64,000 bases of DNA from Pseudomonas sp. TH41 (lineage in GTDB: Bacteria; Pseudomonadota; Gammaproteobacteria; Pseudomonadales; Pseudomonadaceae). This document shows, one piece after another, positions 9,151 through 19,600 of this stretch. Made by a program: the position numbers and the translations under genes. Under the pieces are notes generated by a model. It saw nothing but the letters and a program-made list of their open reading frames with translations. It was not told the DNA's origin and made no database searches. The DNA lies in the NCBI RefSeq assembly GCF_016650695.1, contig NZ_JAEKFH010000003.1, positions 516,001 through 580,000 on the forward strand, read 5' to 3'. The first letter of the stretch is position 1; the number at the start of each line of letters is the position of its first letter.

Positions 9151-9471
9151 TCAAGCCGGTATCGACTGCGTCTGCGCTGCCGCGTCGGTAAACTCCTTGA
9201 GCCAGCGCAACACGTCAACAGCCTCCCAGCGCCCCGGATCATAAAGCGCATACAACAACCCTTGATAGCCCACGACATCCAGCTGTCGGTGATAGCCTGC
9301 GCGCTGAAACAAGGCTTCGATTTCAGCAAAACAGGTATTGAAATGCAGTTTGTTGAACGGAGTTTTTCCTTCCGTCACCAGGCCATCCAGACGCAATTCG
9401 ACGACAGCCTCGCGGACCACGTCCGCCGACATACGGTTCACGCTGTTCTTCAATTGTTCGACATTGACCAA
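9151..9471 (-). CDS. Conserved small hypothetical protein
   Basis: The likely product is 106 residues, starting at a TTG at 9471 preceded by GAGGG at eight bases. The open frame extends further up to 9681 but loses protein-like character there. The sequence (residues about 20-40 AVVELRLDGLVTEGKTPFNK, later GYQGLLYALYDPGRWEAVDVLRWLKEF) is mixed alpha-beta and soluble. I do not recognise a named domain, but it looks like a well-behaved Pseudomonas core protein. Confidence 0.65.
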   Translation of the reverse strand: MVNVEQLKNSVNRMSADVVREAVVELRLDGLVTEGKTPFNKLHFNTCFAEIEALFQRAGYHRQLDVVGYQGLLYALYDPGRWEAVDVLRWLKEFTDAAAQTQSIPA

Positions 9472-9638
9472 GGTTCGTCCCTCTGACTTCTGGGATCGCC
9501 TGCCCCAACCCGAAAAAGACAAAGCATGGCAGGCAACCGGAAATAGCTGTATGCCCATACAGTAACCGAATAACCTTTTTTCCGCCAATGGATGAATCAA
9601 GGACTGCGACGGGTGGGAGCGTCGCCAGTGGTGTCGGA

Positions 9639-9875
9639 TCAGCGCAAGAACGCCACGACCTGCTCGGCATCGAACGGCCAATCGAGTTCGGCACCGGTAT
9701 CAAGGCGCCGAAGTACGGGAATACGCAGACCGTAGTCTTCGACCCAACCTTCGTTTTCCGCGATATCGACCACCTCCACCAATAAACCGTGCTCAACCAG
9801 GGGCATCAGTTCTTCTTCGGCGAGTTCACAGAGATGGCAACCAAGGGTGCCGAAAAGCTGACATTCAGGAGGCAT
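9639..9875 (-). CDS. Glutaredoxin-like (thioredoxin-fold) protein
   Basis: A 78-residue protein from the ATG at 9875 (a TTG six codons upstream is possible) with the redox motif CHLC near the N-terminus and a cis-proline in RIPVL, as in the glutaredoxin-like family PF05768. The predicted role is cytoplasmic thiol-disulfide exchange; the substrate is unknown. It is on the same strand as the small gene at 9151 and may be co-transcribed with it. Confidence 0.8.
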   Translation of the reverse strand: MPPECQLFGTLGCHLCELAEEELMPLVEHGLLVEVVDIAENEGWVEDYGLRIPVLRRLDTGAELDWPFDAEQVVAFLR

Positions 9876-9975
9876 GACCACCAGACCAGGCAAAGGAGAG
9901 GTTCATTCTAGGCTCGCGATTAAAAACCGTCGAGCCAATGCCCCTGTGCCTGAGCCATGGCCGAGTTGAAGAAAA

Positions 9976-11184
9976 CTAGTCCTGGCTCACTGCGCCGATC
10001 TTGTGCACTGACAAGTCTGCACCGTAATACTCTTCTTCCTGGCTCAGGCGCAAACCATGGAACGCCTTGATCACGCCATACACGGTAAACCCGCCGGCCA
10101 ATGCCACGACCACGCCGAGCGCAGTGCCAATCAACTGGCTGATCAGGCTCACACCGCCCAGGCCAGCCAATGCACTTTGGCCAAAGATTCCGCAGGCGAT
10201 CCCGCCCCACACGCCGCATAGACCATGCAACGGCCAGACACCCAGCACATCGTCGATATGCCATTTGCCTTGGGCGGCCGTAAAGCACCAAACGAATAGC
10301 GCGCCGGCGATCGCACCGGTCATCAGGGCGCCCACCGGATGCATCAGATCGGAACCGGCGCAGATCGCCACCAGCCCGGCCAGCGGGCCGTTATGCAGAA
10401 AGCCTGGGTCATTGCGCCCGACAATCAATGCCGCCATGGTGCCGCCGACCATGGCCATCAGCGAATTGACCGCCACCAAGCCGCTGACACCCTGCAATGT
10501 CTGCGCGCTCATGACGTTGAAGCCGAACCAGCCAACGATCAGGATCCATGAACCCAACGCCAGAAACGGAATGCTCGACGGCGCGAACGCCACCAGTCGC
10601 CCCTCTCGATAGCGACCTTGCCGAGGCCCGAGCAACAACACCGCCGCCAGTGCCAGCCAGCCACCCATGGCGTGGACCACTACAGAACCTGCAAAATCAT
10701 GGAAACTGGCGCCGAAGCGATCCAGCATCCAGGCTTGCAAGCCAAAGTTGCCGTTCCAGATCATGCCTTCGAAGAAGGGATAGATGAACGCCACGATCAG
10801 GGCTGTCGCGCACAACTGGGGAACGAACCGGGCGCGTTCGGCGATGCCGCCGGAAATGATCGCTGGAATCGCCGCGGCGAAGGTCAGCAGAAAGAAAAAT
10901 TTCACCAACCCGTAGCCATGATCGGCATTGATCACAGCCGCCGGCTGCAGGAAGGTAACCCCATAGGAAATCCAATAGCCTATAAAGAAGTAGGCCAGGG
11001 TCGAAACGGCGAAGTCGCTGAGGATCTTCGACAAGGCGTTGACCTGGTTCTTTTGTCGGACCGTGCCGACTTCGAGAAAGGCAAACCCGGCGTGCATGGC
11101 CAGCACCATGACCGCGCCGATCAGAATGAACAACGTGTTGGAGCTGTGGACCAGATTGTCCACAGCGCTTTGCAGATTTTCCAT
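9976..11184 (-). CDS. amtB: Ammonium transporter, Amt/Rh family
   Basis: A 402-residue integral membrane protein with about eleven helices. Amt-family motifs are visible: AMHAGFAFLEVGTVRQKNQ near the N-terminus, DFAGSVVVHAMGG and the conserved pore-lining histidines (residues about 165-170 and near LGVWPLHGLCG). It moves ammonium or ammonia into the cell when nitrogen is scarce. No signal peptide is obvious and no glnK gene is adjacent, unlike the classical glnK-amtB operon, so this is probably a second amt gene. The promoter region carries a 12-base inverted repeat that may bind NtrC. Confidence 0.92.
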   Translation of the reverse strand: MENLQSAVDNLVHSSNTLFILIGAVMVLAMHAGFAFLEVGTVRQKNQVNALSKILSDFAVSTLAYFFIGYWISYGVTFLQPAAVINADHGYGLVKFFFLLTFAAAIPAIISGGIAERARFVPQLCATALIVAFIYPFFEGMIWNGNFGLQAWMLDRFGASFHDFAGSVVVHAMGGWLALAAVLLLGPRQGRYREGRLVAFAPSSIPFLALGSWILIVGWFGFNVMSAQTLQGVSGLVAVNSLMAMVGGTMAALIVGRNDPGFLHNGPLAGLVAICAGSDLMHPVGALMTGAIAGALFVWCFTAAQGKWHIDDVLGVWPLHGLCGVWGGIACGIFGQSALAGLGGVSLISQLIGTALGVVVALAGGFTVYGVIKAFHGLRLSQEEEYYGADLSVHKIGAVSQD

Positions 11185-11490
11185 GGAGTTGGCAGACCTG
11201 AAGGCTAAAAAAGCACCAAAGCAGTTCGCGCAGACAATTCATGCACCAAGTTGCAACCTTTCAGGATCAATACGTTGAGCCCGATGAGCTGCTTTGGTGC
11301 ACAAGGTTGGAACCTTTGCGCGCGTTTTCGTTATTTGAGATAAGGTTTTGCTTGAATCATGCCCAGCAACAGCGCAACGGCGCGTGCCTGGCGCACCACG
11401 ACATAGCAAAAGTTGTACCAGTGATTTGTACTGAACCTTCGCGCAAGGCTCATACTCGAACGCAACAGAAGCCACTTACGGAGATCACCA
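11185..11490. promoter_or_regulatory. Divergent promoter region of the ammonium transporter
   Basis: A 306-base spacer between divergent genes. The 12-mer GCACCAAAGCAG at 11213-11224 recurs as its exact reverse complement CTGCTTTGGTGC at 11289-11300. Half-sites of the GCACCA/TGGTGC type are typical of NtrC enhancers at nitrogen genes, so nitrogen control of amtB is likely by inference. A weak -24/-12-like element is visible, but I would not assign it. Confidence 0.45.
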
Positions 11491-11805
11491 ATGGCCAGCA
11501 TCAAGGCAAAGACTGCTCAAGAAATCCTGATGACCGATTTTCAGACACTGGTCAGCGACACTGAACGGTTGCTGGAACACACCGCCACGTTGGCGGGTGA
11601 TCAGGCGGACGAGTTGCGCGAGCAAATTCACGACAGTCTTCTGCGTGCGCGTGAAACCTTGAAACTGACCGAAGACTCCCTGCGCGATCGCAGCAAGGCA
11701 GCCGTTACCGCCACAGAAGACTATGTTCAGGCCAACCCATGGCAATCGATAGGAATCGCGGCCGGCGTGGGATTCCTGATTGGTCTGCTGGCAACCCGGC
11801 GCTGA
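11491..11805 (+). CDS. DUF883/YqjD-ElaB family membrane-anchored protein
   Basis: A 104-residue protein with a long charged amphipathic helix (about 10-75) and a C-terminal membrane anchor (SIGIAAGVGFLIGLLATRR), the hallmark of the YqjD/ElaB/YgaM family. E. coli homologues sit in the inner membrane, bind ribosomes and are induced in stationary phase. It starts at the ATG at 11491 after GGAG. It is the first gene of a three-gene operon with a YqjE-like and a third small protein. Confidence 0.9.
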   Translation: MASIKAKTAQEILMTDFQTLVSDTERLLEHTATLAGDQADELREQIHDSLLRARETLKLTEDSLRDRSKAAVTATEDYVQANPWQSIGIAAGVGFLIGLLATRR

Positions 11806-11807
11806 TT

Positions 11808-12197
11808 ATGGCGATCGGCGAATCCGGCTCGTCCGCGACGGGCCCAAGCTCTTCATCGCGGCGCCTGGGTGCGGCGTTTCTTGGATTGTTGCACAGCCAT
11901 GTCGAACTCTTCGGCATCGAATTGCAGGAACAAAAAGCACGCACCGTAAGCCTGTTGCTGTTTGCAGGCCTGGCGCTGGTGTTTGCCTTGCTGTTGCTGG
12001 TGGGCTTGTCAACACTGGTGTTGATCCTGTTCTGGGACACCTATCGCCTGGCTGCCATCATCGGGCTCTGTGTGTTCTACACCCTCGCCGCTATCTTTTG
12101 TGCGATGCGCTTGAGAGCGGCGATTTTCGATGAGTCGTCCCCCTTCCACGGCACCCTGGAAGAACTGGCCAATGACAGGGAGCGCCTGCTGCCATGA
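11808..12197 (+). CDS. YqjE-type (phage holin superfamily III) membrane protein
   Basis: A 129-residue protein starting at the ATG at 11808, two bases after the upstream stop. It has two strong membrane helices (about residues 46-70 and 75-98) after a helix rich in polar residues, matching the YqjE/putative actinobacterial holin-X family. Despite the family name there is no lytic function to infer. It overlaps the next gene by four bases (ATGA), so the three genes are translated as a set. Confidence 0.86.
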   Translation: MAIGESGSSATGPSSSSRRLGAAFLGLLHSHVELFGIELQEQKARTVSLLLFAGLALVFALLLLVGLSTLVLILFWDTYRLAAIIGLCVFYTLAAIFCAMRLRAAIFDESSPFHGTLEELANDRERLLP

Positions 12198-12535
12198 GCC
12201 TTCCCGAACTGCCTCACAACAGCTCACGCGCGGAAATGCGCAAAGCGTTGATCCGCCTGCGCATGGAAATGCATCGCCAGGAAATCCGTCACGAAACCAC
12301 GCAACTGCTGCAACCTTTGCAGCGAGTGCGCGGGATGACGCAAAACCTGCAGGAAGGGCTCGGTATCAAGCACGCTCCGCTTTGGGGCGTGGCAGCCGTC
12401 ACCTTGCTGGGCTTTCTGACCGGCAAGGGCGCCAAGAACGGTAGCATCAGCGGCCTGACTCGACTGGTTCGTCTGGGCGCAACGCTGGGGCCGCTGATCA
12501 AGCTGGTCATGCAAGGCTCTTCGCGCAACCACTAA
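12194..12535 (+). CDS. Third gene of the yqjD-yqjE-like operon, hypothetical
   Basis: A 113-residue basic protein with an N-terminal helix (SRAEMRKALIRLRMEMHRQEI) and a C-terminal hydrophobic part (GVAAVTLLGFLTG and LGATLGPLIKLVMQ). It occupies the position of yqjK in enterobacteria, with a similar size, but the sequences need not be homologous. It starts at the ATG at 12194, coupled to the YqjE-like gene. A probable role is an envelope partner of the two upstream proteins. Confidence 0.75.
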   Translation: MSLPELPHNSSRAEMRKALIRLRMEMHRQEIRHETTQLLQPLQRVRGMTQNLQEGLGIKHAPLWGVAAVTLLGFLTGKGAKNGSISGLTRLVRLGATLGPLIKLVMQGSSRNH

Positions 12536-12569
12536 GCCACTGTCTGGCTGCATTCTTGCACTACCACCG

Positions 12570-12597
12570 AATGAACCTCTTTATCGAGAGGTTCATT
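12570..12597 (+). terminator. Perfect hairpin after the yqjDE-like operon
   Basis: An 11-base perfect stem (AATGAACCTCT with AGAGGTTCATT) and a six-base loop, 34 bases after the operon stop. No run of T follows, so it may be an RNA-stabilising or attenuating hairpin rather than a full terminator. The 13-mer GAGAGGTTCATTC of its right arm also occurs at 9896-9908. Confidence 0.5.
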
Positions 12598-12657
12598 CCT
12601 GCGTGCCTACTCGATGACCAGGTTTATCCAAAAACAAGACCTTACTAAGGAGGCCTC

Positions 12658-13821
12658 GTGATCGACGGGCAACCGCTCGCCTGCTTTCAACCCTTCATCG
12701 ATAGCGCCACTGGCCGTATCGCCGGCGTTGAGGCGTTGGGTCGACTGCGTCAGGCCGACGGTTCACTGGCCTCGGTAGGACCGCTGTTCGCCGACCCGCG
12801 AACACCCGCGATTGCGCTGCGTCGTCTGGATCGCCAAATCCGCGATGACGCCCTGAGCCGTCTGCATGAAGCGCCATCAGACTGGTTTCTGAGCCTGAAC
12901 ATGTCCCCACGCTGGATCAGCCGCTTACGCCCTGACCAAGCCTTGCCGAGCCTCAAACAACTGGCCAGGCATGGGGTTGACCCGCAGCGAATCGTCTTCG
13001 AAATCACCGAACTGGATGGCGATATCCAGCGCCTGGCCCAGGTGGTGGCGCGTTACCGGCAGGCCGGCGCGCGGATTGCCATCGATGACTTCGGGGCCGG
13101 CTACTCTCAGCTCGACCGTGTACTCGCACTGCAACCGGACATACTCAAGCTCGACATGCGGCTGTTTCAGGCTGCTGCGTTGGGTGGGCCGAGCAGCGAT
13201 GTGGTCAAGGCCCTGGCACAAATGGCGGAAAAAACCGGTTGCTGGATCATTGCCGAAGGGGTGGAAACCGACGCTCAACTGAATTTTGCCCTGGAGTGCG
13301 GTTCGCGCTACGTGCAGGGTTTTCTATTTGCCCGGGCACAAGCGGACTTCTTTAATACCGGGGCGTTTGTCGAGCGCTTTGCGCAACTGCGCCAGCGCTA
13401 TGTTCAACAAAAGCTGGCGGAACGAGGCCGCCTGATGGTCATGCGCCAGCAACTCAGCGAGCTGATGTCGATCCTGCAAGCCTGGGCCCAGGCCCGCGCA
13501 CCGCTCAGCGCCTTGCCACAACTGGATGCATATCCCTGGTTGTTACGCTTCTATCAGTGCGACCGTCACGGCACGCAACTGACGCCCAACCTTGAATGGC
13601 GCGACACCGGCTGGGAAGCCGACAATCGCTATCTGGGTCACAACTGGTCATGGCGCCCCTACTTCTATCACCTGTTGGCCGAAGGCTGGGATGAGCGTCG
13701 GCTGACGCTCTCCAACACGTACCGCGATGCCACCAGCAACCAGTATTGCCTGACCGCCGGGCAATTTTTCGATAATGGCGAGCGACTGCTGCTCATCGAC
13801 ATTGACGCTGCCGGGTTGTAG
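12658..13821 (+). CDS. EAL-domain cyclic-di-GMP phosphodiesterase with YkuI-like C-terminus
   Basis: A 387-residue protein starting at a GTG at 12658 with a strong AAGGAGG site. Residues about 1-240 form an EAL domain with intact catalytic signatures: EALGRL, LNMSPRW, FEITELD, DDFGAGYS, LKLDMRL, AEGVET and QGF, so it should hydrolyse c-di-GMP. Residues about 265-387 (…WRDTGWEADNRYLGHNWSWRP…) resemble the PAS-like YkuI C-terminal domain, a probable ligand sensor. It has no membrane helix. It follows the YqjDE-like operon but has its own spacer. Confidence 0.9.
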   Translation: MIDGQPLACFQPFIDSATGRIAGVEALGRLRQADGSLASVGPLFADPRTPAIALRRLDRQIRDDALSRLHEAPSDWFLSLNMSPRWISRLRPDQALPSLKQLARHGVDPQRIVFEITELDGDIQRLAQVVARYRQAGARIAIDDFGAGYSQLDRVLALQPDILKLDMRLFQAAALGGPSSDVVKALAQMAEKTGCWIIAEGVETDAQLNFALECGSRYVQGFLFARAQADFFNTGAFVERFAQLRQRYVQQKLAERGRLMVMRQQLSELMSILQAWAQARAPLSALPQLDAYPWLLRFYQCDRHGTQLTPNLEWRDTGWEADNRYLGHNWSWRPYFYHLLAEGWDERRLTLSNTYRDATSNQYCLTAGQFFDNGERLLLIDIDAAGL

Positions 13822-13889
13822 TTCCACTTGCACGTCCTGGCGCGAACCCGGAAAGTAAGGAATCAGTCACCTGACGGAGAGAATCAGCC

Positions 13890-15218
13890 TTGGATTGGCA
13901 AACCCTGCTTACCCGCGAACGCCTCGGAAAGACGTTGCATAGCCCCGAAGAACTCGGCCGCAGTCCTTTCCACAAAGATCACGACCGCATTATTTTCTCG
14001 GGAGCATTTCGTCGCCTCGGGCGTAAGACCCAAGTCCATCCGGTCACCAGTAATGATCATATCCACACGCGCCTGACCCACTCGCTGGAAGTCAGTTGCG
14101 TCGGTCGTTCGCTCGGCATGCGCGTCGGCGAGACCATCCGCAGCGCCCTGCCCGACTGGTGCGAACCGAGCGACCTGGGAATGGTGGTGCAATCGGCATG
14201 CCTGGCCCATGACATCGGCAATCCGCCCTTCGGCCACTCCGGCGAAGATGCGATTCGTCACTGGTTCCAACAAGCCGCCGGCCGTGGCTGGCTGGATGCA
14301 ATGAGCGAAGCCGAACGCAATGACTTCCTGAACTTCGAAGGCAATGCCCAAGGCTTCCGCGTGCTCACCCAGCTGGAATATCACCAGTTCGATGGCGGCA
14401 CCCGGCTGACCTACGCCACGCTGGGTACTTATCTGAAATACCCATGGACGGCAAAACACGCCGATTCGCTGGGTTACAAGAAGCATAAATTCGGCTGCTA
14501 TCAGAGCGAACTGCCACTGCTGGAACAGATCGCCCTGAAACTCGGCTTGCCGCAACTCGAAGATCAGCGATGGGCACGCCATCCGCTGGTGTACCTGATG
14601 GAGGCGGCTGACGATATCTGCTACGCGCTCATTGATCTGGAAGACGGTCTGGAAATGGAGTTGCTGGAGTACGCCGAAGTCGAGTCACTGTTGCTGGACC
14701 TTGTGGGCGACGACCTTCCGGAGACTTATCGTCTGCTCGGTCCTGCGGATTCGCGTCGGCGCAAACTGGCGATTTTGCGGGGCAAAGCCATCGAACACCT
14801 GACCAACGCAGCCGCCCGCGCCTTTGTCGAGCAACAGGAAGCGCTGCTGGCCGGTACGCTACCCGGCGATCTGGTGGAGCATATGCACGGCCCTGCCAAG
14901 CGATGTGTACTGAATGCAAAGGACATGGCGCGCAAAAAAATCTTCCAGGACAAACGTAAGACCCTGCACGAAATCGGTGCCTACACCACACTGGAAATCT
15001 TGCTAAACGCCTTCTGCAGTGCGGCACTGGAACAGCACAACGGTCGAACACCTTCCTTCAAGAGCCGACGTATCCTTGACCTCTTGGCAAACAATGCGCC
15101 CGATCCTCACGACCCCTTACACAGCTCGTTTCTGCGGATGATCGACTTCATCGCCGGCATGACCGACAGCTATGCGAGTCAAATGGCGCAGGAAATGACC
15201 GGTCGCTCAAGCTACTGA
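13890..15218 (+). CDS. dgt: Deoxyguanosinetriphosphate triphosphohydrolase-like protein
   Basis: A 442-residue HD-superfamily enzyme that splits dNTPs, typically dGTP, into deoxynucleoside and tripolyphosphate. The HD signatures are seen as RLTHSLEV and [18 protein letters not shown], with a third conserved acidic motif further on ([17 protein letters not shown]). The start is the TTG at 13890, preceded by GGAGAGAA; no better ATG is near. Its length fits the Pseudomonas dGTPase-like subfamily. It is monocistronic. Confidence 0.9.
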   Translation: MDWQTLLTRERLGKTLHSPEELGRSPFHKDHDRIIFSGAFRRLGRKTQVHPVTSNDHIHTRLTHSLEVSCVGRSLGMRVGETIRSALPDWCEPSDLGMVVQSACLAHDIGNPPFGHSGEDAIRHWFQQAAGRGWLDAMSEAERNDFLNFEGNAQGFRVLTQLEYHQFDGGTRLTYATLGTYLKYPWTAKHADSLGYKKHKFGCYQSELPLLEQIALKLGLPQLEDQRWARHPLVYLMEAADDICYALIDLEDGLEMELLEYAEVESLLLDLVGDDLPETYRLLGPADSRRRKLAILRGKAIEHLTNAAARAFVEQQEALLAGTLPGDLVEHMHGPAKRCVLNAKDMARKKIFQDKRKTLHEIGAYTTLEILLNAFCSAALEQHNGRTPSFKSRRILDLLANNAPDPHDPLHSSFLRMIDFIAGMTDSYASQMAQEMTGRSSY

Positions 15219-15389
15219 TGAGAACGGGGTGATCGGCCATTACGACATACGAAATGGCCGATCTACCACAAAAAGGTCAATTACAGTCAAACCTCGCTGA
15301 ATCCCCCTACACCTCGTGCTGAGTAAACTGACCGATTGCTCGGTGGTCTCACGAAATAATGTCATCTCCCTCTGATCGACAGATGAAGC

Positions 15390-15794
15390 GTGAATAATCC
15401 TATGTTCAAAGACGATCTGCACATCCTGTTGGTGGAAGATCATCCTTTTCAGCTCAAGGCAACTCAATACCTGCTTGAAAGTTACGGCTTCACCCAACTG
15501 ACCACCACCGACAGTGCTGAAGGCGCCCTGCAACAAATGCTCAAAGCCGTAAAACCGTTCGATATTCTTTTGTGCGATCAATGCTTGCCTGATCTTCCCG
15601 GACTTGCTTTGGTTGAACTCGCCAGCCACCAGGGAATGATCAGGCAAGCCATACTCTTAAGCAGTCTTACCTCTGCTGAACTGGACGAACTTAAAAAACT
15701 GGCCAACGAACACGGACTGCCATTGCTGGGGTATTTAATCAAGCCATTGAAACAATCCGAATTTAGAAACCTGTTGACCTTAAGCACACTATAA
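15390..15794 (+). CDS. Stand-alone receiver-domain protein
   Basis: A single receiver of 134 residues (GTG at 15390) or 130 residues (ATG at 15402); neither start has a strong ribosome site. The acidic pocket (LLVEDHPF), phospho-acceptor D59 (counted from the ATG, in ILLCDQCLPD) and conserved lysine (YLIKPL) are all present, with no output domain. It lies directly upstream of an EvgA-like regulator and a hybrid kinase on the same strand, so it is a natural phosphate acceptor or sink for that phosphorelay. Confidence 0.82.
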   Translation: MNNPMFKDDLHILLVEDHPFQLKATQYLLESYGFTQLTTTDSAEGALQQMLKAVKPFDILLCDQCLPDLPGLALVELASHQGMIRQAILLSSLTSAELDELKKLANEHGLPLLGYLIKPLKQSEFRNLLTLSTL

Positions 15795-16033
15795 AAACCC
15801 GCGAACAACACTGAAAACCAACTTTAAACTTACAAATTAAAGCCTTCAACAACCAAACCAAACACTAACAACTTTCACTCTTCCTCATAAAAAACCTAGT
15901 TGTTACGTAGTCCTATTCTTCTTCGCATGTAGGAATCTTCCTATATTGCTGCTACAGGTCCGTCACTTCATGCGTCTCCTGAACTATCTGAGCTAAGGTG
16001 CGCGCTTTATTTGAGCTCGTATGGGATTTTATT
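15795..16033 (+). promoter_or_regulatory. AT-rich promoter region with a TAGGAA-TTCCTA palindrome
   Basis: A low-GC spacer upstream of the NarL-type regulator. It contains a perfect palindrome TAGGAATCTTCCTA at 15930-15943. Inverted TTCCTA-type heptads are the known style of BvgA binding sites, and the downstream regulator is BvgA/EvgA-like, so this is a candidate autoregulatory site. Confidence 0.45.
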
Positions 16034-16660
16034 ATGAACTCCGTTTTTATTGTCGACGACCACCCTGTGATCCGTCTTGCTGTCCGAATGTTGTTGGAAC
16101 ACGAGGGCTACAAAGTCGTAGGCGAAACTGATAATGGGGTCGACGCCATGCAGATGGTTCGCGAATGCATGCCCGACCTGGTCATACTCGACATCAGCAT
16201 TCCTAAACTGGATGGACTGGAAGTGCTCGCCCGTTTCAACGCCATGAGTACTCCCCTGAAAACACTGGTGCTGACTGCACAATGCCCGACACTATTTGGC
16301 ATTCGCTGTATGCAATCCGGCGCCTCAGGGTATGTGTGCAAACAGGAAGACCTGAGTGAACTGGTCAGTGCTATTAAAGCGGTATTGTCAGGTTACAACT
16401 ATTTTCCTAGCCAGGCCTTGAACCCTGTTCGCAGTGATGACGCGCGTTACGCCGATCTGGAACTATTCAAATCGGTCAACGACCGAGAGTTGATGGTATT
16501 ACAACTCTTTGCCCAAGGACGCACCAACAAAGAAATTGCCAAAGGCATGTTTCTAAGCAATAAAACCGTCAGCACTTATAAAAAGCGCCTGATGCAAAAA
16601 CTAAAAGCCAAATCACTGGTTGAACTCATCGAGATGGCAAAACGTAACGCATTAGTGTGA
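16034..16660 (+). CDS. BvgA/EvgA-like NarL-family response regulator
   Basis: A 208-residue regulator from the ATG at 16034 (the frame opens 12 codons earlier). The receiver has VDDHP and phospho-acceptor D53 (LVILDISIP); the C-terminal LuxR-type DNA-binding helix has VNDRELMVLQLFAQGRTNKEIA and SNKTVSTYKKRLMQKL. The next gene, nine bases on, encodes a BvgS/EvgS-type hybrid kinase, so the pair mirrors bvgAS/evgAS. It is probably phosphorylated through that kinase's Hpt domain. Confidence 0.92.
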   Translation: MNSVFIVDDHPVIRLAVRMLLEHEGYKVVGETDNGVDAMQMVRECMPDLVILDISIPKLDGLEVLARFNAMSTPLKTLVLTAQCPTLFGIRCMQSGASGYVCKQEDLSELVSAIKAVLSGYNYFPSQALNPVRSDDARYADLELFKSVNDRELMVLQLFAQGRTNKEIAKGMFLSNKTVSTYKKRLMQKLKAKSLVELIEMAKRNALV

Positions 16661-16669
16661 GAGAAAAGG

Positions 16670-19600
16670 ATGCCCAGTCGTATAAAGGATTATCTGATAC
16701 TCATCGCCACCGGTTGGTGCCTGAGCACCTCGGTGTCGGCTGCACAGATCGCCAGCGAAAACTACGCCCTGCTCAGTCGATCAGCAACCGGACACCTGGA
16801 AGTCCAACTGAATAATGCCCAACGACAATGGATCAAGAACAAACATGAGCTGATTCTCGGCACGTCGGCACCGGATTACCCGCCCTTCGACCTGACAATC
16901 AGCGGCCATGAGTATGAAGGCTTCACCGCCGATTACGCGGGCATCCTCGGCAAGACCACCGGTTTACCCATCAGGGTTCAGCGCTTCGCATCCCGAGGAG
17001 CCGCGATAGAGGCGCTCGAAAACGGCGAGGTCGACCTGCTCGGCACCGCCAATGGATTCGAGGCTCACAATGCGGACTTTGCATTGTCCACACCTTACGC
17101 GGTAGATCAGCCAGTGCTGGTGACGCGTGAAGGCGAAACCCGATCACTGACCGATGGTCTGGCCGGCCTGCGGTTAAGCATGGTGTATCACTACTTGCCA
17201 CTGGAGGAGGTCCGGGCGCTTTATCCGAAGGCAATCATCACGTCCTATCCCTCCTACCAGAATGCGATCAACGCAGTGGCCTTTGACCAGGCTGACGTGT
17301 TCCTCGGCGACACCATTTCAACCCATTACATGATCAACAAGGGGTACCTGAACAACATCCGCATGGCCAACTTCGGCAAACACGAAGCCCACGGGTTCAG
17401 CTTTGCCGTGCATAAGAACAACCCCGAACTGCTCGGGATCATCAATGCGATGCTCATGGTCACCCCCATCAGCGAGCGAGAAAATATCGCCAAACGCTGG
17501 AGTGCCGGCAGTGACATTCTTCTCACCGATCAAAAACTGGAGCTCAGTTACAGCGAGGAACGCTGGCTGGCACAGCACCCCGTGGTTCGCGTGGTGGTCA
17601 ATGAGGCCTATGCGCCGCTGACGTTTTTTGACAGCGCTGGCAACTTTCGAGGCGTGACCGCCGATCTGCTCGAACTGATCAGATTGCGCACCGGTTTGCG
17701 CTTCGACATCCATCGCAGCCGAAGCGATGGCGAGATGATCCAGCAGATCATGAGCAATCAAGCCGACTTGATCGGCGCCTTGCTCCCCAGCGCCCAACGT
17801 GAATCGAAGTTAAACTTCACCCGCCCCTACCTGCAAAACTCCTTTGTCCTGCTGACTCGAAAAGCCGCCGATAGCCCGACCAACCTTGATCAGCTCCAGG
17901 ACAAACGCCTGACCATCGCCCAAGGTAATCCACTGGTGGATTACCTGCGCCGCGAGTACCCGCGGATCAAGCTGATCGAAACCCCGGACACCTTCAGCGC
18001 CGTCGAGTTGCTCGCCGAGGGCAAGGCAGAAGGTTCGGTCAATTCATTGGTGATTGCCAACTACTTCATCTCCTCGCGGCTCTTCGAACACACCCTTCAG
18101 ATCAGCACCACCATTGGTACCCGACAGGCTGCGTTCTCCCTGGCGACCGGCCTGAACTCCAAGGAGCTGAACTCCATCCTCAACAAGGCACTGTTGAGCA
18201 TCGCGCCGGAGGAACTGGGCATCATCAACAGCCGCTGGCGTGGTTATTCGGCGTCCTCGCAAAGTACCTGGCGCAATTACCACCGACTGTTCTATCAGAT
18301 CGTCATCGGTGCTGGTGTGCTGCTGTTGATTTCCGTTGCCTGGAACGCGTACATGCGTCGCCAGATCAAACAGCGCCAGGCGGCGGAGCGTGCGTTGAAC
18401 GATCAATTCGAATTCATGCGATCACTGGTCAACGGGACGCCTCATCCGATCTACGTACGCGATCGTCAGGGCTTGTTGCAAAGCTGCAATGACAGTTACC
18501 TCGAAGTTTTCTGCGCGAAGCGTGAGGACGTTATTGGCAAAAGTGTCATGCAGGGCAATATGAGCAATGCGTTCGAAGCCCAGGAATATCAGGCTGACTA
18601 CCAGCGTGTCGTGGCCGAGGGCATACCGCTGATTCTTGACCGTGCACTGCACATCGGTGGCCGCAGACTGACGATTTATCACTGGATTCTGCCCTACCGT
18701 GATTCGAGTGGAGAAGTGCAAGGCATCATCGGTGGCTGGGTCGACATCAGCGAGCGTCGGCAACTGTTCGATGACCTGCGAGCCGCGAAAGAGCGTGCGG
18801 ATGAGGCCAATCGAGCCAAAAGCACTTTTCTGGCCACCATGAGTCATGAGATCCGCACACCAATGAATGCAGTCATTGGCATGCTCGAACTGACGCTCAA
18901 GCGTATTGATCACGAGCACCCGGATCGTCCGGCCATCCACGTGGCCTACAACTCGGCGAAAGACCTGCTGGAACTGATCGGCGACATACTCGACATCGCA
19001 CGGATCGAATCGGGGCGTCTGAGCCTGAGCCCGGAACGAGTCAATCCGGTCGAGATCGTCGCGTCGGTCGTACGGATCTTCGATGGACTGGCTCACCAGA
19101 AAAATCTCTCGCTGCTGGTCGAGTTCCATCCTGCCAACCCGTTGTTCGATGTCCTGTTGGACCCGATGCGCTTCAAGCAGGTGCTGTCCAACCTGGTCAG
19201 CAACGCCATCAAGTTTACCGAGCGAGGCCAGGTCAGGATTGTCGTCAACCTGCACCCGACGGCCTCCTCCGAGCAAGTGCTGATGCTGGTGCAGGTTCAG
19301 GACAGTGGCATCGGTATCAGCGAGCAGGATCGACAGCAGTTGTTCGAGCCTTTCGCACAAGCCGAGAACTCCGGGCAATCAGACAGGGGCGGCGCAGGGC
19401 TTGGTCTGGTGATCAGCCGCAGCCTGTGCGAGGCGATGGGCGGCAGCCTGCAATTGAGCAGCCAGCCGGGCATCGGTACTCAAGTCCAGGTTTCGCTGTA
19501 CCTGGCAACATTGCCACGCGAGCAACTGCCGGAACCTGCTGAAGCGCAAATACGCCGCTCGACAGCCCCGTTGAATATTCTGGTGGTCGACGATCACCCG

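Noticed and set aside
11808..12197. Phage holin and prophage remnant
   Set aside because: The YqjE-type family shares the holin label only by name; no other phage gene is present.
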